NCBI GenBank assembly: GCA_022865625.1
Contig: JALHTB010000179.1
Span: 1-5,907, forward strand
DNA from: Candidatus Bathyarchaeota archaeon
GTDB taxonomy: Archaea; Thermoproteota; Bathyarchaeia; 40CM-2-53-6; FEN-987
Direction of reading: 5' to 3'
DNA length: 5,907 bases
Shown one piece after another: positions 1-5,235 of the stretch. The notes under the pieces are model-generated. The model was not told the origin of the DNA, ran no database searches, and saw only the letters and a program-made list of their open reading frames with translations. Made by a program: the position numbers and the translations under genes. Position 1 is the first letter of the stretch. Every line of letters starts with the position of its first letter.

Positions 1-2
1 AA

Positions 3-227
3 GCGTACAAACTCGCAACGGGGAGTTTCCATCAACGGGACTTCGAATCGGCTTCGGCGCACGTCCAAGCTGCAATAGCACTTCTGAACCAAGCTGAGAC
101 AATCGAGAGCGGATTCAGAGAGTTGTGCACTCTATCCGCAATTCTCATAATAGTCGGAGTGTCAACGGTTGTCATCCTTTCGTACAAGAGAAGAAGGGGG
201 TCAGGGTCAAGTGCGTCCTCTCGTTGA
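3..227 (+). CDS. C-terminal end of a membrane-anchored exported protein (5' partial)
   Basis: An open frame enters from the left edge (first full codon at base 3) and stops with TGA at 225-227, giving 74 residues. The first part is soluble and helical, rich in Ala and Gln (for example HVQAAIALLNQAE). It is followed by one hydrophobic helix of about 20 residues (LSAILIIVGVSTVVILSY), a basic stop-transfer cluster KRRR and a short Gly/Ser tail. This layout, with the bulk outside the cell and a C-terminal anchor with the basic tail inside, is common in archaeal surface proteins and lipoprotein-like binding proteins. The missing N-terminal part would define the function; nothing in the visible tail does. 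The next gene starts inside its last codons, so the two are probably co-transcribed. Confidence 0.75.
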   Translation, partial: AYKLATGSFHQRDFESASAHVQAAIALLNQAETIESGFRELCTLSAILIIVGVSTVVILSYKRRRGSGSSASSR

Positions 228-633
228 GAACTTGCTCGCTTTTCTCATAGTAGTTGCAGGAGTGCTCGCTGGCTTGGGAATCTTTCTTTGGGCGACCAGT
301 CCCTCTTTCAAGTCTCCGTTTTCCCCTCTTTCGGATTGTAGTCAGGCTCCCGCGTCATGCCAATTCCTTGTTTTGCCGTTGGCCGTAGTCGGAATCGTCT
401 TGCCCCTTGTTGTCATTGTGGATATCGTGGTCGGATGGAAGAGGCTCCTTTCCAAACTGATCAAACAGGGGGAGATAGGGGGGAACCCTTGGACTAGAAA
501 AGAGGGGAAGGCTTGGAATCTCCAAGCCTATCTAACTCACGCCTTGCCACTGGATTTGATATGTGAAACTGTTAGGGTTACCGTTATCCCAGATTCGGGG
601 CTCGAAGATATTGTTGGCATAGTAGGCTCCTGA
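211..633 (+). CDS. Small two-helix membrane protein, probably with a foreign C-terminus
   Basis: This is an unrecognised protein of 140 residues read from GTG 211, which has a purine-rich AAGGGGG at 194-200 about ten bases upstream. The start overlaps the previous gene's end by 17 bases, which suggests coupled translation. A TTG at 169 with GGAGTG at 156-161 is an alternative that adds 14 residues. Two hydrophobic helices are clear, at about residues 6-27 and 51-76. They are joined by a Pro/Ser-rich loop holding two cysteines (43 and 50) that could form a disulfide outside the cell. A basic stretch (KRLLSKLIK) follows the second helix. From about residue 108 the frame runs antisense to a convincing minus-strand gene end and over a terminator-like hairpin. 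The last 30-odd residues are therefore probably read-through after a rearrangement rather than ancestral sequence. Confidence 0.55.
   Translation: MRPLVENLLAFLIVVAGVLAGLGIFLWATSPSFKSPFSPLSDCSQAPASCQFLVLPLAVVGIVLPLVVIVDIVVGWKRLLSKLIKQGEIGGNPWTRKEGKAWNLQAYLTHALPLDLICETVRVTVIPDSGLEDIVGIVGS
509..529 (-). terminator. Hairpin with T-rich flank, terminator-like for the minus-strand fragment
   Basis: AGGCTTGG (509-516) and CCAAGCCT (522-529) form a perfect eight-base-pair stem with a five-base loop. It begins three bases past the stop of the minus-strand reading frame that ends at 532. Read on the minus strand it is followed by a pyrimidine stretch containing TTTT. The position and shape suit a 3' end signal for that minus-strand gene. 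On the plus strand it lies inside the reading frame of the small membrane protein, which argues that the frame's end is not original. Confidence 0.45.
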
Positions 634-791
634 CGGTAATAGCATCCACTTGGATTGTAGCTGAAGGTGTTCGGGCTCGGATAGAACACCCAATACTGAC
701 CGTAAGTGAGCCCTGTGTGGAAGAATACTTCCGATATCTCGTCCATTGGAAGCTTGCTCATCAGTTGAGAAAGCGCCTTTTCAGACCACTT
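532..791 (-). pseudogene. Frameshifted C-terminal fragment of an unidentified, possibly exported protein
   Basis: Two adjacent minus-strand frames join into one plausible protein end. Reading down from about 791, the first frame gives a helical start (SEKALSQLMSKLPMDEI) and then an aromatic, Asn/Ser/Pro-rich part (QYWVFYPSPNTFSYNPSG). Around 630-640 the sensible frame switches by one base to SGAYYANNIFEPRIWDNG and ends with QIQWQGVS and TAG at 532-534. The abundance of Tyr, Trp, Phe, Asn and Gly resembles an extracellular domain. The NNIFEP-type end is faintly reminiscent of the N-terminal lobe of solute-binding proteins, but I cannot name the family. No good start codon or ribosome site is seen, so this is probably a truncated remnant. 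A single missing base (real mutation or assembly error) explains the shift. Plus-strand frames over the same bases are also open but look less protein-like. Confidence 0.4.
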
Positions 792-934
792 CCTTCGCAT
801 GGGTCTCAGCGGTCTTGGTTGGGATGGTCCTCGCAATGATTTGGATCATCTACTATGCTTGGTCAGAGAGCAGAAAACCAATTCCTCCCCAAGAAGTCAT
901 CGTCGAGTCTCGTGGTACGGACGTCGTAATTTGA
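746..934 (+). pseudogene. Membrane-anchor end of an unidentified protein
   Basis: This plus-strand frame reads out a strong hydrophobic helix (WVSAVLVGMVLAMIWIIYYAW), then a polar tail (SESRKPIPPQEVIVESR), and ends with TGA at 932-934. Helix plus charged tail is the usual appearance of a C-terminal membrane anchor. Upstream the frame is closed by a stop at 707-709, and the codons before about 780 run antisense to the minus-strand fragment. Only the end of the original gene therefore seems to survive. The last codons (SRGTDVVI) are formed by the first copy of a dispersed repeat, so even the C-terminus may be acquired. No start with a ribosome site is evident. It could instead be a genuine single-helix peptide started at TTG 746, which I consider less likely. 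Confidence 0.35.
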
Positions 935-937
935 ACC
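908..937 (+). repeat. Dispersed ~30-bp repeat, copy 1
   Basis: The core CTCGTGGTACGGACGTCG followed by TAATTTGAACC recurs with changes at 2054-2081 and 2119-2147, always in the same orientation. Copy 1 and copy 3 agree at 24 of 29 aligned bases. This copy supplies the stop of the upstream membrane-anchor frame and is followed within 20 bases by a TG/CA hairpin. Confidence 0.6.
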
Positions 938-954
938 CTCATACGAGGAGTAGT

Positions 955-984
955 TGTGTGTGCGCACCAAGAGAACCACACACA
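955..984. repeat. TG/CA inverted repeat (hairpin)
   Basis: TGTGTGTG (955-962) can pair with CACACACA (977-984) as an eight-base-pair stem around a 14-base loop. Similar TG and CA tracts sit next to the other two copies of the dispersed repeat, so the tracts seem to belong to the same repeated unit. It may serve as a transcript end or processing structure; nothing shows which. Confidence 0.5.
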
Positions 985-997
985 CTTCGGCTAGTTG

Positions 998-1012
998 AAT
1001 CGGCAACCGATT
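998..1012. promoter_or_regulatory. Palindrome upstream of the EamA transporter gene
   Basis: AATCGG (998-1003), CAA, CCGATT (1007-1012) is a perfect six-base inverted repeat with a three-base spacer. It lies about 25 bases upstream of a possible TATA element and about 105 bases before the transporter's start, a reasonable place for a regulator to bind. It is short enough to occur by chance. Confidence 0.25.
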
Positions 1013-1037
1013 GTCCTTGTCAGGCGAATCGAGAATA

Positions 1038-1047
1038 CCTTTATTCC
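1038..1047 (+). promoter_or_regulatory. Possible archaeal TATA element for the EamA transporter gene
   Basis: The A/T-rich CCTTTATTCC is the best TATA-like stretch before the transporter gene. If used, transcription would begin about 25 bases later, near 1070, leaving a leader of about 45-50 bases that includes the ribosome site GGGAGTGA at 1101-1108. The assignment assumes an archaeal host and rests on position and composition only. Confidence 0.2.
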
Positions 1048-1116
1048 CAAAACAGGTGTGAACGGAAGTCACCCAAGAGGCTTCTTTGGTGATCGGAATC
1101 GGGAGTGACCCCACAG

Positions 1117-1983
1117 ATGATGATTGAGATTGTCTCCGTCGGGTACGGGGTCGTTTCAATGATCGGTTGGGGCTGCGGTGATTTCCTCATCAAGAGATCA
1201 ATCGGATCCATAGGCTACTACAGACTCTTGCTTTACGTACAGCTTGTGGCCTTAGGTCCGATCTTCCTCTTGGCTGCAGTTTACACTCCGCCAATACCAT
1301 CATCACCGAGAACGATCGGGTTGATCTTTGCGACAGGGATTTGCGGCTTTTCGGCGATGTTATTCTTTTTTAAAGCCTTGGCTGTGGGAAAGGCAAGTAT
1401 CATAGCTCCGGTGAGTTCAACCTCTGCGGTTGTAGCAATTGCTCTTTCTTTTGTGATTCTTGGGGAAAGGCTCAGTCTTTCCCAAGCGTCATCCATAATA
1501 TTGGTAATTATTGGCATATTGGTCCTCTCCATGAGAACCAGTTCAAGTGGCCACTCGAACGCCGGCATTCCATATGTTCTTGCATCCGTGGTTTGTGCTG
1601 GGTTCGATGCTGTGCTCATCAAACTGGTTTCAATAGATATTGGTGAGATTGGAACCCTATTCTTCACCCGTGTGATCTTGACGCTCCTACTCCTACTGAT
1701 ATTCCCTTTCGTAAAGAATCTCTGGATGGTAGATATTCATAAGAGAGTCTCTTTGAAGAGCATATTCGCGGTCGGTCTAGCGTCCTTTGCAGGAATCCTG
1801 GGCTTCATAGTCGGCATAGGCGCCGGGAGCGTCTCGATCGTCGCTCCGATATCTAGCGCATCGCCTGCCATCACCGTCATCCTCGCACAACTTTTCCTAA
1901 ATGAAAGGATGGTTCAAACCCACAAGATTGCCGTACTTCTTGTCATAGTTGGAATCATTCTTCTTTCAATTGTTTCGGTGTGA
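1117..1983 (+). CDS. EamA-domain drug/metabolite (DMT) superfamily transporter
   Basis: An intact 288-residue inner-membrane carrier, the usual length for this family, with about ten hydrophobic helices arranged as two homologous EamA halves (about residues 9-139 and 150-286). The family hallmark appears in each half. The first half has ALAVGKASIIAPVSS and then LSFVILGERL (87-119). The second has GAGSVSIVAPISSASP and then LAQLFLNERM (235-265). Members export or import small metabolites, such as amino acids, nucleosides or drugs, by secondary transport; the substrate cannot be read from sequence. I chose ATG 1117 because GGGAGTGA at 1101-1108 sits eight bases upstream as a ribosome site. ATG 1120 is possible, and GTG 1105 lies inside that site. 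The gene stands alone, with copies of a dispersed repeat on both sides, so it may have moved or be lost as a cassette. Confidence 0.92.
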   Translation: MMIEIVSVGYGVVSMIGWGCGDFLIKRSIGSIGYYRLLLYVQLVALGPIFLLAAVYTPPIPSSPRTIGLIFATGICGFSAMLFFFKALAVGKASIIAPVSSTSAVVAIALSFVILGERLSLSQASSIILVIIGILVLSMRTSSSGHSNAGIPYVLASVVCAGFDAVLIKLVSIDIGEIGTLFFTRVILTLLLLLIFPFVKNLWMVDIHKRVSLKSIFAVGLASFAGILGFIVGIGAGSVSIVAPISSASPAITVILAQLFLNERMVQTHKIAVLLVIVGIILLSIVSV

Positions 1984-2000
1984 TCACGCGAACTATTGTG

Positions 2001-2012
2001 ATTTTCGTTTTC
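2001..2012 (+). terminator. T-rich stretch after the transporter gene
   Basis: ATTTTCGTTTTC begins 17 bases after the stop codon at 1981-1983. Archaeal RNA polymerase often ends transcription at such T-runs without a strong hairpin. The stretch is short and the call is tentative. Confidence 0.25.
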
Positions 2013-2041
2013 GACAGAATAAGTTGGCGCCTCATGGTGTG

Positions 2042-2117
2042 CACACACAGTCATCTCGGTACGGGCATCCAAATTTGAACCGTTGGTAGGCGTCGTTTTT
2101 GGTATTGTGTGTGTGTG
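2042..2117. repeat. CA and TG tracts in inverted orientation around repeat copy 2
   Basis: CACACACA (2042-2049, within the palindrome GTGTGCACAC at 2037-2046) and a run of six TG (2106-2117) are complementary and could form a stem enclosing about 56 bases. Copy 2 of the dispersed repeat lies in the loop, and copy 3 begins two bases after the TG tract. The whole sits in the gap between the transporter gene and the convergent MBL hydrolase gene. Confidence 0.45.
2054..2081 (+). repeat. Dispersed ~30-bp repeat, copy 2
   Basis: TCTCGGTACGGGCATCC followed by AAATTTGAACC matches copy 1 apart from a two-base gap and about four substitutions. It keeps the TGAACC end exactly. Confidence 0.55.
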
Positions 2118-2118
2118 C

Positions 2119-2147
2119 GCTCGTGGTGCGGGCGTCGAAATGTGAAC
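2119..2147 (+). repeat. Dispersed ~30-bp repeat, copy 3
   Basis: GCTCGTGGTGCGGGCGTCG followed by AAATGTGAAC is the third copy, in the same orientation, directly preceded by the TG tract. It ends about 40 bases from the stop of the MBL hydrolase gene. The spacing between copies 2 and 3 (65 bases) does not suggest a regular array. Confidence 0.55.
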
Positions 2148-2186
2148 TTTCGATTTCGTCTGCTACATGCTCACGATCGTTGTGGC

Positions 2187-3095
2187 TTAGCGGGCCTTCG
2201 TTGTGATCGCAAAACGTGGATACTCGTATCTTCGGATCCTGACTCCTTCGTCGATCCCTTCGATGTATTCGGCCTTGCCTGCTCGAATGTCTCGAACCGC
2301 GCCTAGAACTCTTTCAAGTATGGCTTTCTCAACCCAAGGTTCGTTGTGGCTAGGCATGAGCCTTTCATAGAGTGGAGAGAGAGCGATCATCTTCTCGTAG
2401 CTATTGATGAAGGCGTCGAGGTTGCTACCGGGCAGGTGAACGTAGATTGCGCCGGTGTAGAATGTATCCCCTGTCCAGAATAGCCTGGCATCTCTGTCGA
2501 GGAGGCATATGGAGTCAGGGCTGTGACCCGGAGTGTGAATGACCTCCAGCTTCCTATTTCCCAGATCGATGACATCACCATCTTTCAACCACCAGGTCAC
2601 CGTGAATGGTGGCACGTGGTAGTTCCTAGGATCGAAATTCTCAGGCAGCGGTTTCCACAGCATCCCTTCCGCGAGGAGGTCAGCCATCTCTGCCTTGCTG
2701 CAACCATTCTTGGCGGCTTGCCGGGCGTTGGGGGCGTCGAATATTGCGACCTCGTCGAACAGGTAGTTCTGTGCGATGTGGTCGTAGTGGCTGTGCGTGT
2801 TCACGACTATGATGGGTAGTTGTGTGAACCCCTCTGCCAGCGTCTTCACGTTGCCTATTCCGCATCCCGTATCGATCAGAACTGCCTTCTCCTCTCCGAC
2901 CACCAGATATGATATGGCCTCTTCAAACTGGCCGGGCTCGTAGAAGACATAGACCCCAGGATCGATCTTGTATACCTCGAACCATGACTGGCTGGATTCG
3001 AGCTTCTGAAGCTCCGAGTAGATCCTCCGGGGCAAGGCCTTCCACCATCCAGTCGGCACAACAATCGCTCGCTTGCTAGCTCTTTTGGCGCACAT
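2187..3095 (-). CDS. Metallo-beta-lactamase-fold hydrolase
   Basis: An intact 302-residue soluble protein. The MBL fold starts at about residue 40 after a basic N-terminal extension with a tryptophan-rich patch (GWWKALPRR). All metal ligands are in place: the core motif THSHYDH (His101, His103, Asp105, His106), His191 in HTPGHS, Asp210 in WTGDTF and His250 in MPSHNE, with the structural LIDTG strand at 73-77. This ligand set fits a two-metal hydrolase such as glyoxalase II-like thioesterases, lactonases or RNase Z relatives. It does not identify the substrate, and no extra domain narrows it. It starts at ATG 3095 without a clear ribosome site, so the transcript may have little or no leader. 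It is a single gene convergent with the transporter and has no obvious partner in the window. Confidence 0.92.
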   Translation of the reverse strand: MCAKRASKRAIVVPTGWWKALPRRIYSELQKLESSQSWFEVYKIDPGVYVFYEPGQFEEAISYLVVGEEKAVLIDTGCGIGNVKTLAEGFTQLPIIVVNTHSHYDHIAQNYLFDEVAIFDAPNARQAAKNGCSKAEMADLLAEGMLWKPLPENFDPRNYHVPPFTVTWWLKDGDVIDLGNRKLEVIHTPGHSPDSICLLDRDARLFWTGDTFYTGAIYVHLPGSNLDAFINSYEKMIALSPLYERLMPSHNEPWVEKAILERVLGAVRDIRAGKAEYIEGIDEGVRIRRYEYPRFAITTKAR

Positions 3096-3221
3096 CGCTC
3101 ATCAACTGCAACTTGCTCGAACATAACCAGCTATTTCTGTGCAAGATAATCTTCCTTCCTCATGGTGAAGCAGGCTGAGCGAATACCCATTCCTGGGAGA
3201 TGACAAGCAAGAGTAGGAGAG

Positions 3222-3356
3222 ATGACGTTCCTGGGCAGAAAAGTGGCAACCAAAGACGTTGACATCGTATTCGGATCTGTCGCAGATGCGAAGGGCTCCA
3301 TAGCGGCAATGCAGTTGGCGGGGTTCAAGTACGTCCGTGAGCCGAGCACTGAATAG
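3222..3356 (+). pseudogene. Nucleotidyltransferase-like fragment (DUF6036/MNT-type core)
   Basis: A 44-codon frame from ATG 3222 (purine-rich AGGAGAG immediately before it) to TAG 3354 encodes MTFLGRKVATKDVDIVF, then a helix ending LAGFKYVREPSTE. The segment TKDVDIVF is the typical acidic metal-binding motif of small nucleotidyltransferase-fold proteins of the DUF6036 and MNT/antitoxin kind, preceded by the usual L-G-R/K-x-A context. Whole proteins of this sort are several times longer and carry a GG motif upstream and a further acidic strand downstream; both are missing. The frame stops where the family normally reads STEYRAL. The bases after it (TAGAGCGC) look like that sequence with one base lost. 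A stop at 3201-3203 closes the upstream side. I read it as a dead remnant, perhaps of an old toxin-antitoxin gene. Confidence 0.55.
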
Positions 3357-3415
3357 AGCGCGCGTAACGTACCCGACGTGAAATGTCAGGCATTTGAGCT
3401 GGAGAAACCGGCGCT

Positions 3416-3461
3416 GTTAAGTTGTCGGCTCATGCATATGGGTGTTAACTGTCGGCGCATG
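3416..3461. repeat. Short tandem direct repeat with an internal inverted repeat
   Basis: GTTAAGTTGTCGGCTCATG (3416-3434) is followed 28 bases on by GTTAACTGTCGGCGCATG (3444-3461), an imperfect direct repeat. CTCATG (3429-3434) and CATGAG (3458-3463) also form an inverted pair. It lies just past the stop of the PIN-like gene (3476) and could mark a transcript end, a binding site or a recombination scar. Beyond the nucleotidyltransferase fragment, nothing else is recognisable in the gap 3357-3475. Confidence 0.45.
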
Positions 3462-3475
3462 AGACGGCTAGGCTA

Positions 3476-3964
3476 CTAGGGATTGTCGGTGATTACGAAG
3501 CCTTTACGGTGTCTGTCGCGTACCTTCTCAATCCCCTTGCTACCAATGATTCCTACATCGAAGGTTAGAAGCCCAACGCATCTCATGTCAATCATACTTT
3601 GCGCAGTGATCAGCACATCGGTCGTCTCAATCAAATGCTCCTCATTCCTGAGCTCACCAACAAGCTGCACGAATTGAGTAAGGTCATCATTTTGCACACC
3701 ACAAATCGTGAACTCCTGATTCTCCTTTGCTCTACGAAAGAGGTTGCATAAGAGAGCCTCATCATTCTTGTCCCTAACTACAACTCTAGCAAGTTCTCCA
3801 ACAGATGTTTCGGAGATCTTGAGTTCAACTCCCTTGTTCCTCAAACGGTCTATGACCTGTTTCGCCCGTTTGGATGGATCTCCACCTTGCGGGTGATCTA
3901 GATAACTCATCAAATAACAAGTATCGAGATGAAAACAGTGGGAGTCAGAGGCCTTTTCCTGCAA
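3476..3964 (-). CDS. PIN-like nuclease, candidate toxin
   Basis: A 162-residue protein whose layout fits a PIN-like RNase fold. Asp14 lies in the opening strand (HLDTCYLMSYL), Glu57 in SETSVGEL, Asp116 in IETTDVLITA and Asp136 in the strand LLTFDVGI. These four acidic residues match the usual PIN metal-binding set in order and spacing, although the overall sequence is divergent and I infer the family from pattern alone. PIN toxins cut RNA in the cytoplasm. The only usable start before the first strand is TTG 3964, since a stop closes the frame just upstream. This start lies inside the end of the Panacea-like gene (20-base overlap) and lacks its own clear ribosome site. Translation is therefore probably coupled, which keeps partner levels matched. 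The gene order, putative antitoxin first, is typical of toxin-antitoxin operons. Confidence 0.7.
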   Translation of the reverse strand: MQEKASDSHCFHLDTCYLMSYLDHPQGGDPSKRAKQVIDRLRNKGVELKISETSVGELARVVVRDKNDEALLCNLFRRAKENQEFTICGVQNDDLTQFVQLVGELRNEEHLIETTDVLITAQSMIDMRCVGLLTFDVGIIGSKGIEKVRDRHRKGFVITDNP

Positions 3965-4394
3965 GTTCGGTTACGACACTATCGAAATACTCGTGAGTAA
4001 CCCAAGGCTTAGACAATGTGAGAACGGAGTACACCTCACCCTTTCCTACACCCTTATGTCGATCCCTGATGGAGATTACGCTTGAAGCAACCTCTAGCCA
4101 TCTCTTATCCTTTGAAGCGAACCATTTCAGAACACGCGTGACGCTGCGATCCATCTTGGCGCGAGCGGGTTTGATTCCATCTAGGTGATAGTATTCGGTC
4201 GCCAGCAAGGGCGAATATGGGCCACTAACATACATGCTGAAAGGATAATCTGTAAAGGGGGTGACTCCCAAATGCCCAAGCAGGAAGGCTGCCTTCTGGA
4301 GCTTCAGCCGTGTCTCGAATGCGGAGGCCTTGGCTAGCCCCGCTGGCGATGTTCCCAGAAACTTGACCAGCCAGCATATCTCACCCTTCCCCAT
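3945..4394 (-). CDS. Panacea/SocA-like (DUF4065-type) protein, candidate antitoxin
   Basis: A 149-residue soluble protein. The region from about residue 28 (RLKLQKAAFLLGHLGV) through FSMYVSGPYSP (53-62) to EYYHL (67-71) has the features of the Panacea/SocA domain. These are an LQK helix, then a loop and a strand with an aromatic residue before G-P-x-S/V-P, then an acidic-aromatic helix. The rest is helical and ends in a charged tail. In the known family, Panacea domains neutralise many unrelated toxins encoded next door, and SocA acts as a proteolytic adaptor. By analogy this protein would restrain the overlapping PIN-like product. The start at ATG 4394 has GGGGA eight bases upstream. Related archaeal proteins of the same shape exist outside toxin pairs, so the antitoxin role is inferred from position. 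Confidence 0.65.
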   Translation of the reverse strand: MGKGEICWLVKFLGTSPAGLAKASAFETRLKLQKAAFLLGHLGVTPFTDYPFSMYVSGPYSPLLATEYYHLDGIKPARAKMDRSVTRVLKWFASKDKRWLEVASSVISIRDRHKGVGKGEVYSVLTLSKPWVTHEYFDSVVTELAGKGL

Positions 4395-4478
4395 GATCGC
4401 TTCCCCGCCTCTTCTATTGTGCAGTCCTACCTCTTGATCCTTTCCCCAATCATTCCTCTTCGCACCGAGTAGTAGATT

Positions 4479-4661
4479 CTACCTTATTGTTACGCCGAGT
4501 TGTCCTTCCAGCTCACTTCTCTTCTGGATGAGTTCTCCAAGTCTCACATGGGCTTTCTTTAATCCAGCAAGATCGAACTCGGAAGGCTCCCACTCCAATG
4601 GGTTTCTTGAATATGCCCCCAACGGCAATCTCTCAGCACCAGTGAAAACATCGTCCAGCAA
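4479..4661 (-). pseudogene. C-terminal fragment of an unidentified protein
   Basis: A 60-residue frame (TTG at 4661; open five codons further back to a TAA) has the look of real protein. It starts LLDDVFTGAERLPLGAYSR, continues with an acidic, Trp-containing linker (EWEPSEFDL) and ends in an amphipathic helix (KKAHVRLGELIQKRSEL). I do not recognise the family. No ribosome site precedes the TTG, and immediately upstream the DNA encodes kynureninase on the opposite strand. This is therefore probably the severed end of a longer gene. It runs in the same direction as the Panacea-like gene, whose start follows 84 bases after the stop. That gap should hold the promoter of the pair, but I see no clear TATA element in it. 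The plus-strand frame over the same bases is the weaker reading. Confidence 0.4.
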
Positions 4662-5010
4662 GGACTTCGCGCTTTGGTGCAGTTACAAGTACATGAACGG
4701 CGGACCCGGAAGCACCGCTTTTCTCTACTTGACTCTCTCCGCGACTGAAGTCGGGAGATTCATGCTTCCACTCCGATCCTCTTCGCTTGGGTGGGCATTC
4801 CGTTGTTGCGGTTCCACCCGCATCCATCCCAGTGTAGAAGCATAGGCCAAACCATTGGCCTGACAGCGTACCCGCCGCAGCGAGCCGCCATATTCATGAT
4901 GCTTCCTCACTCGAACCTGCCCCGCCTATTTTCGGTTGAGAGCCTTATTCGAGTCTTCGGACATCTCAACCACATCTGAGCCTACTGTCCCTTCCGGGTT
5001 TGTCTCATTC
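4657..5010 (+). pseudogene. kynU: Kynureninase remnant (PLP-lysine region), frameshifted
   Basis: The plus-strand segment DFALWCSYKYMNGGPGS (4663-4713) is the diagnostic active-site stretch of kynureninase. The lysine coded at 4687-4689 would carry pyridoxal phosphate. The enzyme splits kynurenine to anthranilate and alanine in tryptophan breakdown. The same frame continues to LGW at about 4786-4794, near the point where the family has its GWWGH motif, then drifts and stops at 4843-4845. A second frame (about 4780-4979) offers AWVG, then LTAYPP and FSVESL, in the order of the family's GWxGH, xxNPP/GTPP and FDExGMxxLR landmarks. A third continues LRALFESS from 4936. About 250 residues that normally precede the lysine region are absent, replaced by the opposed fragment at 4479-4661. 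The core is certain; the frameshifted tail is tentative. Confidence 0.75.
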
Positions 5011-5235
5011 GAGCCAGCAGATCCGGTGTGTGCCAGACATTTAAGCTGCAAGGGCTCGCTTACTCCACGACCAGAAGTCGGGAGCTTGCGCTCGCTCTGT
5101 TATGGTCAGCCTACTTCGCACAGGTTGGGCTCGACGAGAGGCGGCAGATCTCTTGGTGCGCGATAACGCCAAGTCGTGAATAGCAACCAGAAATCGTGCA
5201 GATGGTAGCCGAATGAGGACCGAGCATGTTGCCCG
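5011..5235. other. Decayed stretch without an assignable gene
   Basis: Both strands carry short open frames that look partly protein-like, none with a start and ribosome site. On the plus strand a frame stopping at 5181-5183 reads AYSTTRSRELALALLWSAYF. On the minus strand one frame ends NPEGTVGSDVVEMSEDSN then NKALNRK with a stop at 4926-4928, and another reads PRDLPPLVEPNLCEVG with a stop near 5113. The plus-strand pieces may be the decayed C-terminus of the kynureninase remnant, but I cannot align them convincingly. The minus-strand pieces could equally be tails of lost genes. Confidence 0.4.

Noticed and set aside
799..1092. Plus-strand open frame of 97 codons between the membrane-anchor fragment and the transporter.
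   Set aside because: Arg/Ser/Cys-rich composition typical of a non-coding frame; it crosses the repeat and hairpin and has no recognisable motif.
863..1159. Minus-strand open frame of 98 codons.
   Set aside because: It overlaps the transporter start, the repeat and the hairpin, and its composition (Arg/Ser runs) suggests a shadow frame.
1281..1667. Minus-strand open frame of 128 codons inside the transporter gene.
   Set aside because: Antisense shadow of a clearly real EamA gene; no motif of its own.
2119..2147. Resemblance of the repeat's reverse complement to a tRNA T-arm and acceptor end (GGTTCAAAT followed by CCCGTACC/CGCACC).
   Set aside because: The T-stem does not pair properly, and there is no anticodon arm, D-arm or matching 5' acceptor strand next to any copy. 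It is not a tRNA gene, though an ancient tRNA-derived origin of the repeat cannot be excluded.
2037..2147. Possible CRISPR-like or tandem array from the clustered repeats after the transporter.
   Set aside because: Only two degenerate units with no regular spacer length and no cas genes; not a CRISPR array.
4528..4656. The 5' part of the plus-strand frame that leads into the kynureninase segment.
   Set aside because: It does not resemble the residues that normally precede the kynureninase lysine motif and is antisense to a more protein-like minus-strand fragment, so it is probably not part of the enzyme remnant.
4926..5095. Minus-strand open stretch ending in an acidic, Asn/Gly-rich tail and NKALNRK.
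   Set aside because: It looks like a possible protein tail, but there is no start, ribosome site or known family, and the plus strand over it may be kynureninase remnant. Not called as a gene.
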